Source: Gardnerella vaginalis
GTDB lineage: Bacteria; Actinomycetota; Actinomycetes; Actinomycetales; Bifidobacteriaceae
Length of the DNA stretch: 31,621 nucleotides
Assembly: GCF_001563665.1 (NCBI RefSeq)
Contig: NZ_KQ961862.1
Location: 1 to 31,621 of the forward strand
Direction: 5' to 3'
Shown: positions 15,585 to 24,605 of the stretch, one piece after another
Position numbering within the stretch: position 1 is the first letter of the stretch
Layout: each line of letters starts with the position of its first letter
The notes under the pieces: model-generated
The model's database searches: none
Seen by the model: the letters and a program-made list of their open reading frames with translations, nothing else
Told to the model about the DNA's origin: nothing
Program-made: the position numbers and the translations under genes

Positions 15585-17242
15585 GGACGCACCGGGTTTT
15601 CTGGAGTTTCACCAATAACTTGAACAATAGTGCCGCGAGGGCAATTATCGTAAATCCAATGAGCATCAGCTTCATACATATTCACGCATCCATTAGAACC
15701 ATGTCGTTTAGGATCACCTGTTGCAATGCCAACAGAATTCCAAGCAGCAGTATGGAAACTTTCGCCACCATTATAGAAGCTAACCCAGCGAATTCCAGGA
15801 AGAACATAAGGTCTTCCATCATAATGTCTACCGCGCATAGTCTTAACATCGTAACGCAAATAAATATGGAAAGTACCAGAATCAGACTCAGTCAAATCAG
15901 TCTGACCAGTGCAAACTGGGAATGTCTTAACAACTTCATCATTCTTATACACAGTTGCAGTCTGAGAAGATTTATCTACTACAATTCGCATTTCAACAAG
16001 CTTGCGTTCAACGCTAAACTTAGATACTTCAGAAGGAACAGAAATCTTAACAGCTTTCTTATTCTTTAAAGCATCAACTACTTGCTTTAAAACAGAATCA
16101 GAATACTTGATAGAAACACCATCAACGCCTTTAGTAGCAGTGAAAATAACTTTACCATTCTTGTCTACAGAATCTTCCTGATCTACTTTTACTTGATTCA
16201 ACTGTTTAGGAAGATTTCCAGACAACCAATCATTTACAGCTTTAGAATCAATATCATAAGAAAGCTTATGCTTAAATTCATCTACATCAATAGATATCCA
16301 CTTAGAAATTACATTCTTAGGAACAACAAAATCTTTACCATTGCCATTATCGAACTTAATTTCATTTGAAATAACAGAATTAAGTTGATCAGTTAACTTT
16401 TGAGCTTCATCACGCTGAATAGGAGAATCAACACGCCTATAAACAACCGATACTTTAGCAACATGACCAGGATTTGCAATCATCTTTTTTACAGCTTCAC
16501 GAACCGGCAAAGTTTCAACAGAACTACCAGCTTCACCATCTTTAACAACGAACTTCGACTCTTTTTCATCGAAATTAGAAGTAAATGGAATAGCTCTATC
16601 TTTATCTTTCACAAAATAAGTTACAACGCTTTTATTCATTTCAGAATCATTACGCTGTGCAGAAAGTGGAACATTGCGAGTTACCCAAGGCATGAGCATA
16701 GTAAACAAATTATCGTGCTTAGCGCTAATAATATTGCGAACAGTAGCTTGAACATCTGACTTAACTTTCATATCACCTAAGCTAGAAGTAAGACTACCGC
16801 CTCTGTTATCGCTTATTTCAAATGAAGAATCAGAAATCGCTTGCTCAACAATATGAGCAACTTCATCACTTTTCTTTCCAACAATTTGTTCGCTAAATTT
16901 TTCATTACCAAAATGCACACCAGGAACTACGCGATCGTGGAAATACCAAGCTGTTAAACAATAACCTGCAATAATTAAAACTAAAACAATCAACAAGGAA
17001 TATATGAATGCAGAAGCAGAACGATTTTTTACACGATCTTTAACACCATTCTTATAAGATTCAGATACATTGTTGAAAAGGTCATCGGATGATTTCTTAG
17101 ACGCGCTTTCAATATCAGAAATACTCATAGAAGTAGTCGCATCGTCATCTTCATTATTTGAAACATTGTAGATTGAAGAATCAGCGTTATTGAAATTATT
17201 CGCATCATCATTAAAATCATCAAAATTGTTATGCTCGCTCAT
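15581..17242 (-). CDS. L,D-transpeptidase (YkuD) with peptidoglycan-binding region
   Basis: L,D-transpeptidases make 3-3 cross-links in peptidoglycan or attach molecules to it. The 553-aa protein has an acidic, Asn/Asp-rich cytoplasmic N-terminus (about 1-70) and one membrane helix (about 77-99). A long extracellular region resembles the PG_binding_4 type. A C-terminal YkuD domain follows, with ESFHTAAWNS and the active-site motif H514-GSNG-C519. The family motif normally has Arg two positions after Cys; here the sequence is CVNM. The start is preceded by GAG and lies 100 bp from a 26-bp palindrome. It is the first gene of a two-gene operon with the overlapping App1-type phosphatase. Confidence 0.93.
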   Translation of the reverse strand: MSEHNNFDDFNDDANNFNNADSSIYNVSNNEDDDATTSMSISDIESASKKSSDDLFNNVSESYKNGVKDRVKNRSASAFIYSLLIVLVLIIAGYCLTAWYFHDRVVPGVHFGNEKFSEQIVGKKSDEVAHIVEQAISDSSFEISDNRGGSLTSSLGDMKVKSDVQATVRNIISAKHDNLFTMLMPWVTRNVPLSAQRNDSEMNKSVVTYFVKDKDRAIPFTSNFDEKESKFVVKDGEAGSSVETLPVREAVKKMIANPGHVAKVSVVYRRVDSPIQRDEAQKLTDQLNSVISNEIKFDNGNGKDFVVPKNVISKWISIDVDEFKHKLSYDIDSKAVNDWLSGNLPKQLNQVKVDQEDSVDKNGKVIFTATKGVDGVSIKYSDSVLKQVVDALKNKKAVKISVPSEVSKFSVERKLVEMRIVVDKSSQTATVYKNDEVVKTFPVCTGQTDLTESDSGTFHIYLRYDVKTMRGRHYDGRPYVLPGIRWVSFYNGGESFHTAAWNSVGIATGDPKRHGSNGCVNMYEADAHWIYDNCPRGTIVQVIGETPENPVRP

Positions 17243-17341
17243 ACTCTCAAACCTCTAGTAGACTTTCAGTCGCAAACCAAAAATCATGCTACCACTAACC
17301 GCATAAAACTAATTACAATAGATATTCAATACCTATTCGTA

Positions 17342-17367
17342 TTATAAACAATAGCTATTGTTTATAA
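17342..17367. promoter_or_regulatory. perfect 26-bp palindrome upstream of L,D-transpeptidase
   Basis: TTATAAACAATAG is followed directly by its reverse complement CTATTGTTTATAA. It lies in the 199-bp gap between rpsA and the L,D-transpeptidase gene, 4 bp past the rpsA terminator stem. A TATAAT box on the minus strand (17346-17341) overlaps its edge. It may be an operator for the L,D-transpeptidase promoter, or a second, less stable terminator for rpsA. Confidence 0.6.
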
Positions 17368-17370
17368 AAA

Positions 17371-17398
17371 TGTGCTCTGAAAATATTTCCAGAGCACA
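17371..17398 (-). terminator. rpsA terminator
   Basis: A 9-bp stem (TGTGCTCTG/CAGAGCACA) with a 10-nt loop is followed on the minus strand by TTTTTAT. It lies 44 bp after the rpsA stop and is a clear intrinsic terminator. Confidence 0.85.
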
Positions 17399-17441
17399 TA
17401 AATATTATTTATGAATTAAATAATTGCAACAAAACTTACAA

Positions 17442-18947
17442 CTACTTCTTTTCACTTAACAACTGCTCACGCAATTGAGCTAATTGATCAGAATCAGCTA
17501 AAGTACCTTCGCTTTGAGCTTCAGAAGAATAATTAGAAGCAACTTCTTCTTTCTTTTCTTCCTTTACTTCAGGCTTCTTTTCAGCTTCTTCACTCTGACC
17601 ATCTTGAGCAGCAGACTCAGCTGCAGCAGCAAGTTCCTTAGCGGCAAACACCTTATGCTGCTCCCATAATTCATGAGCTGCTGCATATTGTGCTTCCCAC
17701 TCTTCGCGCTGCTGTTCATAACCAGCAATCCACTCGTTAGTATTTGGATCGAATCCTTCTGGATACTTGTAGTTTCCTTCTTCATCGTACTCAGCTGGCA
17801 TACCGTAAAGAGCTGGATCGAAATCTTCAGAATTTGGATCAACAGCCTCATTTGCCTGCTTCAAGGAGAGGGAAATACGACGACGATCGAGATCTACGTC
17901 AATAACCTTAACGAATACTTCTTCGCCACCCTTAACAACAGTTTCAGGATTCTCTACATGACGATTAGCAAGCTCAGAGATGTGTACTAAGCCTTCAATT
18001 CCATCTTCAACTGAGATGAACACGCCAAACTGAACAATCTTAGTGACTTTACCTTTAACAACTTGTCCAGGAACGTGTGTGCGAGCAAAGCGCTGCCATG
18101 GATCTTCCTGAGTTGCTTTAAGGGAAAGGGAGATACGTTCGCGATCGAAGTCAACATCGAGAACCTCAACAGTGACCTTATCTCCAACCTTAACAACCTC
18201 AGATGGATGATCGATATGCTTCCAAGAGAGCTCAGAAACATGAATAAGACCGTCAACACCGCCAAGATCAACGAATGCGCCGAAGTTTACGATAGAAGAC
18301 ACAACGCCTTCACGAATCTGACCCTTCTTAAGCTGCGAAAGGAATGTTTCGCGAACTTCAGACTGGGTTTCCTCGAGGAACTGGCGGCGAGAAAGAACAA
18401 CATTATTGCGATTCTTATCAAGCTCAAGAATCTTAGCTTTAATCTTTTGACCAATGTATGGAGAAAGATCGCGTACGCGACGCATCTCAACCAAGGATGC
18501 TGGCAAGAAGCCACGCAAGCCGATATCTACAATCAAGCCGCCCTTAACAGCTTCAATAACAGTACCTTCAACAATACCGTCTGCATCTTTAATCTTCTCA
18601 ATATCGCCCCAAGCACGCTCGTACTGCGCACGCTTCTTGGAGAGAATAAGACGTCCTTCCTTGTCTTCCTTAGTAACAACAAGTGCTTCAATAGTGTCGC
18701 CAACTCCAACGACATCATCTGGATCAACGTCTTTTTTGATGGAAAGTTCACGGGAAGGAATTACACCTTCAGTTTTGTAGCCGATATCCAATAATACTTC
18801 GTCGTGATCAATCTTTACGACTGTACCTTCAACTAAATCACCATCATCAAAATTCTTGATGGTTGAATCGACTGCCTTGATGAAGTCTTCTTCGGTGCCA
18901 ATATCATTAATCGCAACCTTGGCGACTTCGTTATTATTCTCTGCCAT
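17442..18947 (-). CDS. rpsA: 30S ribosomal protein S1
   Basis: S1 binds mRNA and helps 30S subunits start on poorly marked messages. The 501-aa protein has four S1 repeats, beginning near residues 36 (DLVEGTVVKI), 123 (GIVEGTVIEA), 209 (GQIREGVVSS) and 294 (GQVVKGKVTK), the usual actinobacterial layout. A C-terminal tail of about 110 residues is rich in Glu, Lys and Ala and lacks an S1 fold. The start (MAENNNEVAK) has no clear Shine-Dalgarno sequence, which is not rare for rpsA. An intrinsic terminator follows. The upstream gap contains a cluster of three hairpins. Confidence 0.97.
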   Translation of the reverse strand: MAENNNEVAKVAINDIGTEEDFIKAVDSTIKNFDDGDLVEGTVVKIDHDEVLLDIGYKTEGVIPSRELSIKKDVDPDDVVGVGDTIEALVVTKEDKEGRLILSKKRAQYERAWGDIEKIKDADGIVEGTVIEAVKGGLIVDIGLRGFLPASLVEMRRVRDLSPYIGQKIKAKILELDKNRNNVVLSRRQFLEETQSEVRETFLSQLKKGQIREGVVSSIVNFGAFVDLGGVDGLIHVSELSWKHIDHPSEVVKVGDKVTVEVLDVDFDRERISLSLKATQEDPWQRFARTHVPGQVVKGKVTKIVQFGVFISVEDGIEGLVHISELANRHVENPETVVKGGEEVFVKVIDVDLDRRRISLSLKQANEAVDPNSEDFDPALYGMPAEYDEEGNYKYPEGFDPNTNEWIAGYEQQREEWEAQYAAAHELWEQHKVFAAKELAAAAESAAQDGQSEEAEKKPEVKEEKKEEVASNYSSEAQSEGTLADSDQLAQLREQLLSEKK

Positions 18948-19087
18948 TAGTTATTAGTGGTTTCTTCTTGGGGTGGATATTACTCGATATTAAATTATGT
19001 TTGTATATGTAACGTGAGCTTTTCGCACACGCTCTGTCAATGTTATAGATAGGCATAGCCAAAGTTAGCTTAGGAGCTCGGGTGTGT

Positions 19088-19138
19088 CGCATTACCCTCG
19101 TTTGAAGCAAAGCTCGCGCTTCAAACGAGCTTAATGCG
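19088..19138. other. hairpin 1 of three-hairpin cluster
   Basis: A 12-bp perfect stem (CTCGTTTGAAGC 19097-19108, GCTTCAAACGAG 19118-19129) has a 9-nt loop. It extends by a further 7 bp (CGCATTA/TAATGCG) across a symmetric 2x2 internal loop. There is no uridine run on either side. Confidence 0.75.
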
Positions 19139-19143
19139 AGAGG

Positions 19144-19185
19144 ACTTGCACAAGGTTGAAAGCACAGTGTGCTTTCAACGCAAGT
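19144..19185. other. hairpin 2 of three-hairpin cluster
   Basis: An 11-bp perfect stem (GTTGAAAGCAC 19155-19165, GTGCTTTCAAC 19169-19179) has a 3-nt loop. Six more pairs follow (ACTTGC/GCAAGT) beyond a one-sided bulge of 5 nt. Confidence 0.75.
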
Positions 19186-19189
19186 ACTC

Positions 19190-19211
19190 TTGATTGCATC
19201 CATGCAATCAA
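19190..19211. other. hairpin 3 of three-hairpin cluster
   Basis: TTGATTGCAT (19190-19199) and ATGCAATCAA (19202-19211) are perfect complements separated by two bases. A 4-nt loop closed by 9 pairs is more realistic. Confidence 0.75.
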
Positions 19212-19215
19212 CCAC

Positions 19216-19254
19216 AACAAACAACCAGCTAACAAACAACCAGCTAACAAACAG
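19216..19254. repeat. 15-bp tandem repeat downstream of folD
   Basis: aacaaacaaccagct occurs twice exactly (19216-19230 and 19231-19245), followed by a partial third copy. It lies 18 bp past the folD stop. Confidence 0.75.
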
Positions 19255-19271
19255 CATAAAGATGCAAAATA

Positions 19272-20150
19272 TTAGCAAACTTGATTTTCTGCAATATTTA
19301 CAACATTAGCTAACAACATTGCTCTAGTCATAAGACCAACGCCACCAGGATTAGGCGAATACGCTCCAGCAACATCTCTACACGAAACGTCAACATCCCC
19401 TTTTAGACGATATTTACCAGACTCTTCATCAAATACAAAAGACAAGCCTACATCAACAAGAACAGCGCCTGGCTTAACATCATCAGGCTTTACAAACCCA
19501 GCACTACCAATTGCTGCAATAATTACATCCGATCTGCGCATAATCTCATGAACATTACGCGTATGAGTGTGACACAAAGTAACTGTTGCATCTACACCAC
19601 GTCTAGTCAACAACAATCCAATAGTGCGTCCAACTGTAATACCACGTCCAAGAACACAAACTTCTTTGCCATCAAGGTTAATATTGTATTCGTCAAGCAA
19701 AGCTAATATTCCTCTCGGAGTACAAGGCAAAGGCGTTGTAATCTTTCCAGAAATATGCATAACAAGTTCCCCTAAATTATAAGGATGCATACCATCGCAA
19801 TCCTTCTTAGGATCAACTGCTTCAATTATTTTCTTTTCATCTATGCCTTTCGGTAAAGGCAATTGCACAATAAAACCTGTACAAGAAGGATCATTATTTA
19901 AACTTTCAACAGCTTTAAGAACATCTTCCTCACTAGCATCTTGAGGAAGATCATAACGAATAGAACGAATTCCAACTTCCTGACAATCGCGATGTTTACC
20001 TGCAACGTATTTCATAGAACTAGAATCATTGCCAACTAACAAAGTACCTAATCCAGGTTCAATACCTTTTTCTTTAAGTAAAGAAACTCGCTTTGCTAAA
20101 CTTATTTTTATCTTATTCGATAACGCTTTACCATCTAATACAATCACCAT
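19272..20150 (-). CDS. folD: bifunctional methylenetetrahydrofolate dehydrogenase/cyclohydrolase
   Basis: FolD interconverts 5,10-methylene-, methenyl- and 10-formyl-tetrahydrofolate, supplying one-carbon units for purines and formyl-Met. I place the start at 20150 (292 aa, MVIVLDGKALS), where the family's usual N-terminus begins and GGAAAG lies upstream. The open frame continues 62 codons further into a region that reads like a promoter. Conserved parts are SMKYVAGKHRDCQEVGI (catalytic Lys), FIVQLPLPKGID, DCDGMHPYNLGEL, PCTPRGI, the NADP-binding VLGRGITVGRTIGLLL and PNPGGVGLMTRAML. It is divergent from the ZnuA-like lipoprotein gene. Confidence 0.96.
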   Translation of the reverse strand: MVIVLDGKALSNKIKISLAKRVSLLKEKGIEPGLGTLLVGNDSSSMKYVAGKHRDCQEVGIRSIRYDLPQDASEEDVLKAVESLNNDPSCTGFIVQLPLPKGIDEKKIIEAVDPKKDCDGMHPYNLGELVMHISGKITTPLPCTPRGILALLDEYNINLDGKEVCVLGRGITVGRTIGLLLTRRGVDATVTLCHTHTRNVHEIMRRSDVIIAAIGSAGFVKPDDVKPGAVLVDVGLSFVFDEESGKYRLKGDVDVSCRDVAGAYSPNPGGVGLMTRAMLLANVVNIAENQVC

Positions 20151-20298
20151 AAAATCATCACTTTCCAACTCGCATAATTCGTATCCATAGACTATCGTGA
20201 GATATATAAAAAGTGTACGACAGCTGTATGTAATATACGTGGACATGTGGAGCGTACGACAATTGCCGGCGTGGACGCGGCGGAAGGAGTGAGTTTCA

Positions 20299-21360
20299 AT
20301 GCGTATCACTGTTACAACTTTGAAGAATACAATCAAAACTATTGCAACGTACGCGATAGCATTGGTTGTTGGATTTGGTGTTGCTGCATGCGGATCTCAA
20401 GCACCTAGCACTCAAACAAAACCAGAAGAAGCTAAAAGCAACAAGCCAATTTCAGTAGTATCTACACTAGACACTTGGGGTAGCTTAGCTCAAGAAATTG
20501 GCGGAGAAGATGTAAAAGTAGTCAACTTGCTAAACGGATCAAATGCAAATGTCGATGACGCAAAATTAAGCGATAATGATTCTAAAACATTGCATTCTGC
20601 TCAAGTTATAGTAGTAAACGGCGCAGGTTATGATGATTGGGCAACAAAAAACTTACCAAAGAAAACAGAATTAGTAAGTGCAGCAAGTACTGTTGGAGCA
20701 TTAAACGGAGATAACCCATATTTGTGGTTCTCAAGAGATGCTAGAAGCGCAATGGCAAATTCTCTATACGAAACTTTTTCGCGAATAAATCCTGCAAAAC
20801 GCAAAGATTTTACTTCGCGCTTTAATAAGTGGAAAGATAAGGAAAAAACTCTCGATGCTTATCTAAATAAGTTTGCAAGTGTTCATGCAAAATATAAGAT
20901 TGCATCAACATCACCTATTATATTCTGGCTTCTTTCAGACATAAATATTAAAGATAGTGCACCTAAAGATTACATTTCATCAATTGCTCAAGGTACAGAT
21001 CCAAGCACTCAAAGCATAGGTGAATTCAGTAAATTGCTTGAAGATAGGCATATTGACGTTCTTATAAACGATTCACAAAAAAATAAGAATGACAATATTA
21101 ACGTAATCAATGGAATTGCTGGAAGAAGCTACACTAGCATAGTTAATGTAAGTGAGTTAATGCCTTCATACGCTAAACAACTTGACACTTGGATTATTAA
21201 AATTTTAGATGACATCGAAAATGGAACAAAAACAAGTGCTTCAATGCGTTTAGCTATAGATAAGCAAGAAAAACCTAGTAGACTAATTACAGAGAAACCA
21301 AAACCTGTTCTTCCAGGTCCAGTTCGTTCTAATGAAGGACAAAAAGATCCTGGAAAGTAA
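20299..21360 (+). CDS. ZnuA/TroA-like lipoprotein lacking usual metal ligands
   Basis: This 353-aa protein looks like a cluster 9 (SBP_bac_9) substrate-binding lipoprotein. A signal peptide ends in the lipobox VAAC (C31), and a strong AAGGAG site supports the start. The fold-typical pieces are present: VVSTLDTWGSLAQEIGG, VIVVNGAGYDDWATK, GDNPYLWFSRDA and DVLINDSQ. The residues that normally bind Zn or Mn are not. The first His region reads NANVDDAKL (82-90), NPH reads NPY (Y141), and the third region reads ASTSP (202-206). No ABC permease or ATPase gene is adjacent. It may be a diverged binding protein with another ligand, or may no longer work in metal uptake. A bidirectional terminator follows. 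Confidence 0.8.
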   Translation: MRITVTTLKNTIKTIATYAIALVVGFGVAACGSQAPSTQTKPEEAKSNKPISVVSTLDTWGSLAQEIGGEDVKVVNLLNGSNANVDDAKLSDNDSKTLHSAQVIVVNGAGYDDWATKNLPKKTELVSAASTVGALNGDNPYLWFSRDARSAMANSLYETFSRINPAKRKDFTSRFNKWKDKEKTLDAYLNKFASVHAKYKIASTSPIIFWLLSDINIKDSAPKDYISSIAQGTDPSTQSIGEFSKLLEDRHIDVLINDSQKNKNDNINVINGIAGRSYTSIVNVSELMPSYAKQLDTWIIKILDDIENGTKTSASMRLAIDKQEKPSRLITEKPKPVLPGPVRSNEGQKDPGK

Positions 21361-21425
21361 TTCAATTAGTTTATCTGTAAAAGTTTAATTATTAGTTTAT
21401 CTGCAAAAGTTTAACGATAATTTAA

Positions 21426-21470
21426 AAAATAAGCCTTGTCTGAAAGTAGATTTTAGATAAGGCTTATTTT
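21426..21470. terminator. bidirectional terminator between ZnuA-like gene and carD
   Basis: A 16-bp stem with one G-U pair (arms 21426-21441 and 21455-21470, core AATAAGCCTT/AAGGCTTATT) starts with A residues and ends in TTTT. It can therefore end transcription in both directions between these convergent genes. Confidence 0.85.
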
Positions 21471-21584
21471 ATTGGTTATTAAACAAGAATGTGCGATATG
21501 TTAAAGCAGGATTTATTTTAATTCTTACTTTATGCACTTAATTCTTGTAATACTTAATTCTTGTGGCAAAAATTTTATAGTTAC

Positions 21585-22211
21585 TTACTTTTTGCGAGAT
21601 TTACGTGAATTCTTAGCAAGTAGCAATAATGTTTCCGAAGCAGGCTCTTGTGGGAAAGAAGTATGATGCTTTTCGTCACCATCCTTAGCTTTAGCATAAC
21701 CAAGATTTACATTAAGCAAACGCTCAGCTTCCTGTTCATCAATTTTCTCAGATAAAGCAATTTCAGAAATTAAAATGCTACGAGCTCTAGAAAGCATACG
21801 CTTTTCACCTGCTGAAAGTCCGTGCTCATCAATATCTCTTTGAGATAAATCACGCACAACTTCTGCAATCTTATTGACATCTCCAGTAGCAATCTTCTCA
21901 ACATTAAGCTTATAGCGTCTTGACCAATTCATCTCTTTTTCGATGATTGGAGTACGCAAAATTTCAAATACTTTTGCTACTTCTTTCGCGCCTACAATAT
22001 CTCTAACGCCAACTTTTTTAACGCTGTCAACAGGAACGTTAATCTCTAAACCATCTGATGACAAAACAACAAGACGCAAATATTGTCGTGTTATTCCTTT
22101 TACTGTCCGCTCGCTGATTTCCTCGACACGCGCCGCACCATGACGAGGATAGACGACCATATCGCCGACTTGATATCCCACAGAACCCTCCGTATGCACA
22201 GAAAAACTCAT
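21585..22211 (-). CDS. carD: CarD-family RNA polymerase-binding regulator
   Basis: CarD/CdnL proteins bind the RNA polymerase beta subunit and stabilise open promoter complexes, notably at rRNA promoters in actinobacteria. The 208-aa protein begins with the polymerase-interaction domain: VGYQVGDMVVYPRHGAARVEEI, then RQYLRLVVLSSDGLEINVPVDSVKKVGVR. A helical DNA-binding C-terminal domain follows, with MNWSRRYKLNVEKIATGD and the usual SAGEKRMLSRARSILISEIAL. The tail after residue 185 is basic and short. It is slightly longer than the usual 160-200 aa. It is divergent from glgB. Confidence 0.93.
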   Translation of the reverse strand: MSFSVHTEGSVGYQVGDMVVYPRHGAARVEEISERTVKGITRQYLRLVVLSSDGLEINVPVDSVKKVGVRDIVGAKEVAKVFEILRTPIIEKEMNWSRRYKLNVEKIATGDVNKIAEVVRDLSQRDIDEHGLSAGEKRMLSRARSILISEIALSEKIDEQEAERLLNVNLGYAKAKDGDEKHHTSFPQEPASETLLLLAKNSRKSRKK

Positions 22212-22253
22212 AAAAGTTTCTCATAAGCTAACGACTTGAAGAAATTTTTAATA

Positions 22254-22276
22254 TTTTTTAATAAGATATTAAAAAA
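22254..22276. promoter_or_regulatory. AT-only dyad in the carD-glgB divergent promoter region
   Basis: TTTTTTAATA (22254-22263) and TATTAAAAAA (22267-22276) are perfect complements around AGA, 31 bp before the glgB start. This could be an operator or simply AT-rich promoter DNA. Confidence 0.3.
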
Positions 22277-22306
22277 CACGCGACTTACTTCCATAAAGCA
22301 TGTATT

Positions 22307-24589
22307 ATGGAAACCATGAGTACAGTTTCTACCATCAATGAGGATGCAGTCGCGGTTGCAGTCCGACAGGATGTATTAGCCGCGGTGAGCAATGCAGAAT
22401 ATTACAATCCACACGAGGTCCTTGGTGGACATCTTGGAACAGGCAAAAGCGAAGGCACTGCCACTGTGCGCGTTTTGCGACCAATGGCGAAAAGAGTAAT
22501 TATCATCACCAAATCTGGTGAATATGAAGCTAAGCACGAATATAATGGCATTTTTACAGCTGTTGTTCCTGCAACTAAACATGCTCGTTCAAAAGAGTTT
22601 TCAGTACCAAGCTATAGAGTTCGCACTGTTGAAATAGACGGGACTGAGTCAGTTGACGATGATCCATATCGTTATTTGCCTCAAGTTGGCGAATTAGACA
22701 TGTATTTGTTCGGCGAAGGAAGACATGAACGCCTGTGGGAAGCATTAGGCGCACACGTTAAAACCATTACAGATTCATGGGGACTTGTTTCTCCTGAAAC
22801 TGGAAAAATGGTCAAAAAAGTCACAGGTACAGCGTTTTCCGTTTGGGCACCAAATGCTCGTGCTGTTCGAGTAGTTGGCAATTTCAACTATTGGAATGGA
22901 CGCCGTCATGCTATGAGATCATTAGGATCTTCTGGAATTTGGGAACTTTTCATTCCAGGCGTAGGCGCAGGAGAAGTTTACAAATTTGAGATTCTTACAC
23001 AATCTGGATCTTGGATTATGAAAGCAGATCCTATGGAACGTTCTCACGAAGTTCCACCAAACACTGGATCTGTTGTTGTAGATTCAGACTTTAAGTGGCA
23101 TGATACAGATTGGATGGATAAGCGCGCTAAAAGCGATGCACATAATGGTCCAATAAGCATCTACGAAGTACAAGCCAATAGCTGGAATCGTGATTTAAGC
23201 GATTATCGCGAGTTAGCAGACAGACTAGTTGACTATGTAGTAAAAGAAGGATTTACTCACGTTGAGTTTATGCCTCTTACACAATACCCGTACTCCGGTT
23301 CATGGGGTTACCAAGTAACTGGTTATTACGCAGTAGATTCTAGACTTGGATCTCCTGATGATTTCAAGTATTTAGTAAATAAGCTCCATAAAGCCGGAAT
23401 TGGCGTAATAATGGACTGGGTACCTGCACACTTCCCTAAGGATGATTTCGCACTTGGACGTTTTGACGGTACTGCTTTGTATGAAGATCCTGATCCAATG
23501 CGCGGTGAACATCCTGATTGGGGAACATACATATTCAACTTTGGACGTCACGAAGTTCGTAACTTCCTAGTAGCGAATGCATGCTTCTGGCTTGACGAAT
23601 ATCACATTGATGCACTCAGAGTTGACGCAGTTTCTTCAATGCTCTACTTAGATTACAGCCGAGAGGCAGGTCAGTGGAGACCAAATATTTATGGTGGGCG
23701 CGAAAATCTTGAAGCAATCGACTTCATTAAAGAAGCAAATGCCACTGCTTACAAAAATAATCCTGGCATTATGATGATTGCAGAAGAATCAACAGCCTAT
23801 CAAGGAGTTACTGCACCAACAGATATGGGTGGCTTAGGATTCGGCTTGAAGTGGAATATGGGCTGGATGCACGATACGTTGCAATATCTTAAAGAAGAAC
23901 CAATCAACAGACGTTGGCATCACAATGAAATTACGTTCTCAATGGTATACGCTTATTCTGAGCATTACGTTTTGCCTTTGAGCCACGATGAAGTTGTGTA
24001 TGGAAAAGGCTCATTACTTGGCAAGATGCCAGGAGATGAATGGCAGCAATTCGCAGGATTGCGCGCATTACTCGCCTATCAATGGTCTCACCCAGGAAAG
24101 AACTTACTATTTATGGGTGGAGAAATTGGACAATCAAGCGAATGGAACTTCAACACTTCACTTAATTGGAACGAATTGCAATGGCCGTTCCATCAAGGTG
24201 TTCAAAAGCTTGTTGCTGATTTGAATGCTTTATACAAGAGTTCAAGAGCATTCTGGAGTCAAGACTTTACGCCTGATGGATTCCAATGGCTTACAAGCGA
24301 TGATTCTGATCACAATACTTTGAGCTACATGCGTATTGGTGACGATGGCGAAGAAATTGTTGTTGTAGTGAACTTCTCTGGTCAAGCTTGGCAAGACTAT
24401 CAAATTGCACTTCCAAAGGGAGGCAAGTGGGAAGAAATTCTTACAACTGACGATGCAAAGTATTGCGGTTCAGATATTCACAATGGAACATTTACTGCAG
24501 CAGCTGAAGAATATCATTCTCGCCCATACTCAGCAAGAATTACTGTTCCAGCATTAGGCGCAGTATTCTTGAAACCAGTGAAACACTGA
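22307..24589 (+). CDS. glgB: 1,4-alpha-glucan (glycogen) branching enzyme
   Basis: GlgB makes alpha-1,6 branches in glycogen. The 760-aa protein has an N-terminal region of about 125 residues, then a CBM48 domain ([23 protein letters not shown]). The GH13 catalytic domain contains DWVPAHF, the nucleophile D440 in ALRVDAVSS, the acid/base E493 in IAEEST, and D561 in LSHDEV. A C-terminal beta domain ends the protein. Two starts are possible: ATG at 22307, or ATG at 22316, which has GGA just before it. Upstream is a divergent region shared with carD. The response regulator gene begins 16 nt after the stop, so the two are very likely cotranscribed. Confidence 0.97.
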   Translation: METMSTVSTINEDAVAVAVRQDVLAAVSNAEYYNPHEVLGGHLGTGKSEGTATVRVLRPMAKRVIIITKSGEYEAKHEYNGIFTAVVPATKHARSKEFSVPSYRVRTVEIDGTESVDDDPYRYLPQVGELDMYLFGEGRHERLWEALGAHVKTITDSWGLVSPETGKMVKKVTGTAFSVWAPNARAVRVVGNFNYWNGRRHAMRSLGSSGIWELFIPGVGAGEVYKFEILTQSGSWIMKADPMERSHEVPPNTGSVVVDSDFKWHDTDWMDKRAKSDAHNGPISIYEVQANSWNRDLSDYRELADRLVDYVVKEGFTHVEFMPLTQYPYSGSWGYQVTGYYAVDSRLGSPDDFKYLVNKLHKAGIGVIMDWVPAHFPKDDFALGRFDGTALYEDPDPMRGEHPDWGTYIFNFGRHEVRNFLVANACFWLDEYHIDALRVDAVSSMLYLDYSREAGQWRPNIYGGRENLEAIDFIKEANATAYKNNPGIMMIAEESTAYQGVTAPTDMGGLGFGLKWNMGWMHDTLQYLKEEPINRRWHHNEITFSMVYAYSEHYVLPLSHDEVVYGKGSLLGKMPGDEWQQFAGLRALLAYQWSHPGKNLLFMGGEIGQSSEWNFNTSLNWNELQWPFHQGVQKLVADLNALYKSSRAFWSQDFTPDGFQWLTSDDSDHNTLSYMRIGDDGEEIVVVVNFSGQAWQDYQIALPKGGKWEEILTTDDAKYCGSDIHNGTFTAAAEEYHSRPYSARITVPALGAVFLKPVKH

Positions 24590-24605
24590 AAGGGTTTATT
24601 AGATT

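Larger units (their letters stand above)
18948..19271. other. rpsA-folD gap with three hairpins and a 15-bp repeat
   Basis: This 324-bp gap holds, from the folD side, a 15-bp tandem repeat (19216-19254), three strong hairpins (19088-19211) and about 140 bp of leader for rpsA. A perfect TTGACA lies on the minus strand at 19040-19035, but no good -10 follows at the right distance. The open frame across this gap is not believable as a gene. Confidence 0.5.

Noticed and set aside
18063..18794. Plus-strand open frame opposite rpsA (243 codons)
   Set aside because: It is antisense to four clear S1 domains; the length is a by-product of the opposite frame.
19035..19040. Perfect TTGACA -35 box for rpsA
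   Set aside because: No acceptable -10 lies 16-18 bp downstream, so I did not call it a promoter.
18934..19278. Open frame of 114 codons on the minus strand between folD and rpsA
   Set aside because: It crosses the hairpin cluster and the 15-bp repeat, overlaps both neighbouring genes' ends, and reads as repeat-derived FVSWLFVSWLF-type sequence with no ribosome site.
20215..20261. GTACGACA direct repeat (20215-20222, 20254-20261) in the folD/ZnuA-like divergent region
   Set aside because: The unit is only 8 bp, with two copies 39 bp apart and no dyad symmetry; too weak to call an operator without other sites.
20151..20336. Longer FolD start (62 extra residues)
   Set aside because: The extension does not resemble FolD, overlaps the start of the divergent lipoprotein gene, and the family's usual N-terminus begins at 20150.
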